From an uncultured Bacilli bacterium (GTDB taxonomy: Bacteria; Bacillota_I; Bacilli_A; RF39; UBA660), in assembly GCA_944332645.1 (NCBI GenBank), contig CALVKK010000060.1, positions 1 through 6,430 of the forward strand: 6,430 bases of DNA, in the 5' to 3' direction. Under the pieces are notes generated by a model, which made no database searches, was not told where the DNA came from, and worked only from the letters and a program-made list of their open reading frames with translations. The translations under genes were made by a program, and so were the position numbers. Shown here piece after piece: positions 4,658 through 6,430 of the stretch; within the stretch, counting starts at the first letter, position 1; each line of letters begins with the position of its first letter.

Positions 4658-6430
4658 TTATTTCAAATATGGTTTTAAAAATTGACCGGTATAGCTTTCT
4701 TTAACTTTAATTATCTCTTCAGGAGTACCACAAGCGACAATTTTACCACCTTCATCGCCTCCTTCTGGACCCAAATCAATAATATAATCAGCAACTTTAA
4801 TAATGTCTAGGTTATGTTCAATAACCAATACTGTATCACCGTTATCGACGATTTTTTGTAAAATCAACAATAATTTCTTAATATCATAACTATGTAAACC
4901 AGTACTTGGTTCATCTAAAATAAATAAGCTTTTACCAGTGGGTTTTTTCTGCAATTCTTTCGCTAATTTTACTCTAGCTGCTTCCCCGCCAGATAAAGTA
5001 GGAGCACTTTGGCCTAATTTAATATAAGATAAACCAACATCCATTAGCATTTGTAGTTTGCTTTTAACTTTTGGTACGTTTTCAAAAAATTCATAAGCTT
5101 CTTCTACTCTCATTTCTAAAACATCATAAATACTTTTTCCTTTGTATTTGATTTGTAAAGTTTCTTGGTTATATCTAGTTCCATGACAAATTTCACACGG
5201 CACATAGACATCGGGTAAAAAATGCATTTCGATTTTTTTTACACCATCACCCCAACACGCTTCACACCGTCCACCTTTGACATTAAATGAAAACCTGCTT
5301 TTATCATAACCCTTAATTTTAGCTTCTTTAGTTTGAGAAAAAACTTCACGAATGTCATCAAACACACCAGTATAAGTGGCAGGATTACTTCTTGGAGTTC
5401 GACCGATTGGCGTTTGCGATATATCAATTACTTTATCAATATTTTCTAAACCTTTAATCTGCTTATATCGGCCTGGTTTTTCTTTAAATTTATATAGATT
5501 ACCTGCAATCGCTTTGTATAATATTTCATTAATCAAAGTAGATTTGCCACTTCCTGATACTCCAGTTACACAAGTAAACGTATTCAAAGGTATTTTTACA
5601 TTAATATTTTTTAAATTGTTTTCTTTAGCTCCAATAATCTCTAATTTTTTGCCATTACCTGTTCTTCTTTTGGCTGGTACATCGATTTTATCTATTCCAG
5701 CCAAAAATCTTCCGGTAATACTATTAGGGTTAGCTATTACTTCCTGTGGTGTACCACAAGCGATCACTTCACCACCATGTAAACCGGCTAACGGCCCTAT
5801 ATCAACTAAATAATCACTTGCCAACATTGTATCAGTATCATGTTCAACAACTATCAAAGTATTCCCTAAATCACGCATTTCTAATAATGAATTGATCAAA
5901 CGATTGTTATCCCTTTGATGTAAACCAATACTTGGTTCATCTAAGACATACAAAACACCAGTTAATCTCGAACCGATTTGTGTTGCCAATCTAATTCGTC
6001 CTGCTTCACCACCAGATAAAGTTCCAGCAGAACGATTTAAAGTCAAATATTCTAATCCAACATTGATTAAAAATGAAAGTCTTGATAATATTTCTTTAAC
6101 AATTAATTCAGAAATACTTTGTTGCTCTTTATTAAGTTTTAAATTAGCCAAGAAATCTCTTAATTCTTTAATACTTAATTTAGTTATTTCATAAATATTT
6201 TTCTTATTGATTAAAACAGACAAAACAGAATCATCTAATCTAGCACCTTTACAAGTTGGGCAAACAGATTCAGTCATGTAGTTTTCAATCCACTCTCTAA
6301 TCCAATTACTTTTAGTTTCCATATATCTTCTCTCTAAATTAGTAATCACACCCTCATAATAATCTTTACTATTACGAGTATTACCATTTTTCGAAGTATA
6401 ATTAAATTCTAAAACATCTTTAGAACCATA
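4658..6430 (-). CDS. uvrA: Excinuclease ABC subunit A (UvrA), partial, N terminus outside window
   Basis: UvrA is the damage-sensing ATPase of nucleotide excision repair; as a dimer it loads UvrB at DNA lesions. The frame is open to the window edge: 27 codons lie before the GTG at 6349-6347, including YYEGVITNLERRY, a conserved internal UvrA segment, so the GTG is not the start. The 590 codons present are the C-terminal part of a protein of about 940 residues. In fragment numbering: CPTCKG (57-62); first-ATPase signature LSGGEAGR (138-145), Walker B VLDEPSIGLHQRD (162-174) and VVEHD (194-198); second-ATPase Walker A GVSGSGKST (290-298); zinc module C389-x2-C392-x19-C412-x2-C415; signature LSGGEAAR (479-486), Walker B ILDEPSTGLH (504-513) and VIEHN (536-540). 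Both signatures normally read LSGGEAQR; the Gln is Gly in one and Ala in the other. It ends TGQFLKPYLK and has its own terminator. Confidence 0.97.
   Translation of the reverse strand, partial: YGSKDVLEFNYTSKNGNTRNSKDYYEGVITNLERRYMETKSNWIREWIENYMTESVCPTCKGARLDDSVLSVLINKKNIYEITKLSIKELRDFLANLKLNKEQQSISELIVKEILSRLSFLINVGLEYLTLNRSAGTLSGGEAGRIRLATQIGSRLTGVLYVLDEPSIGLHQRDNNRLINSLLEMRDLGNTLIVVEHDTDTMLASDYLVDIGPLAGLHGGEVIACGTPQEVIANPNSITGRFLAGIDKIDVPAKRRTGNGKKLEIIGAKENNLKNINVKIPLNTFTCVTGVSGSGKSTLINEILYKAIAGNLYKFKEKPGRYKQIKGLENIDKVIDISQTPIGRTPRSNPATYTGVFDDIREVFSQTKEAKIKGYDKSRFSFNVKGGRCEACWGDGVKKIEMHFLPDVYVPCEICHGTRYNQETLQIKYKGKSIYDVLEMRVEEAYEFFENVPKVKSKLQMLMDVGLSYIKLGQSAPTLSGGEAARVKLAKELQKKPTGKSLFILDEPSTGLHSYDIKKLLLILQKIVDNGDTVLVIEHNLDIIKVADYIIDLGPEGGDEGGKIVACGTPEEIIKVKESYTGQFLKPYLK

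Noticed and set aside
5239..5813. Plus-strand frame of 145 codons and minus-strand frame of 62 codons within uvrA
   Set aside because: They overlap the strongly conserved second ATPase domain of UvrA in other frames and show no recognisable motif.
6347..6349. GTG as a start codon giving a 563-residue UvrA
   Set aside because: The frame continues upstream without stop to the window edge with UvrA-like sequence (YYEGVITNLERRY), so this is an internal Val codon.

Overview
The window is an AT-rich stretch (roughly 30% GC by eye) in which every supportable gene lies on the minus strand. Strong Shine-Dalgarno sequences, U-tailed intrinsic terminators, Bacillota-type UvrA and a SigF/SpoVA sporulation cluster point to an endospore-forming member of Bacillota. 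The very low GC, short intergenic gaps and slimmed sporulation genes suggest a small-genome, probably uncultured Bacilli/Erysipelotrichia-like lineage; this placement is inference. TGA appears to be a normal stop: spoVAD ends with TGA exactly where the family ends, so this is not a code-4 mollicute.

Layout in the direction of transcription (high to low coordinates): (1) the C-terminal two thirds of uvrA (6430 to 4658, its N terminus lies outside the window), closed by a clear hairpin terminator (4655-4632). (2) A 635-residue protein of unknown function (4573-2666) with a signal peptide, a beta-rich ectodomain, a ~200-residue coiled coil and a C-terminal membrane anchor. (3) A two-gene operon, spoIIAA-like (2597-2250, TTG start) and sigF-like (2241-1585), closed by a terminator that overlaps the sigF stop codon (1600-1574). 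(4) A textbook forespore (SigG/SigF) promoter (1573-1545), then spoVAC (1527-1087), spoVAD (1085-96) and the first 33 codons of spoVAE (99-1), tightly packed and continuing past the window edge.

The order spoIIA operon then spoVA operon is the same as in Bacillus subtilis, which identifies the sigma gene by synteny as sigF. The striking difference is that spoIIAB, the anti-sigma/kinase gene that normally sits between spoIIAA and sigF, is absent: only 8 bases separate the two genes. In parallel, the SpoIIAA-like protein has Cys where the SpoIIAB-phosphorylated Ser should be (D-C-Y-G instead of D-S-S-G). Two independent features therefore indicate that the classic partner-switch control of the first forespore sigma factor has been dismantled or rewired here. 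The sigma factor is also short at its N terminus and carries an unusual Gly in its recognition helix region. spoVAA and spoVAB are also missing, leaving the minimal C-D-E set for dipicolinic acid transport.

Functionally, the sigma factor (or its SigG relative) would transcribe spoVAC-D-E in the forespore through the promoter located directly behind its own terminator, so regulator and target are adjacent. No RNA genes, CRISPR arrays, insertion sequences or long non-coding stretches were seen; the longest gap between genes is about 84 bases.
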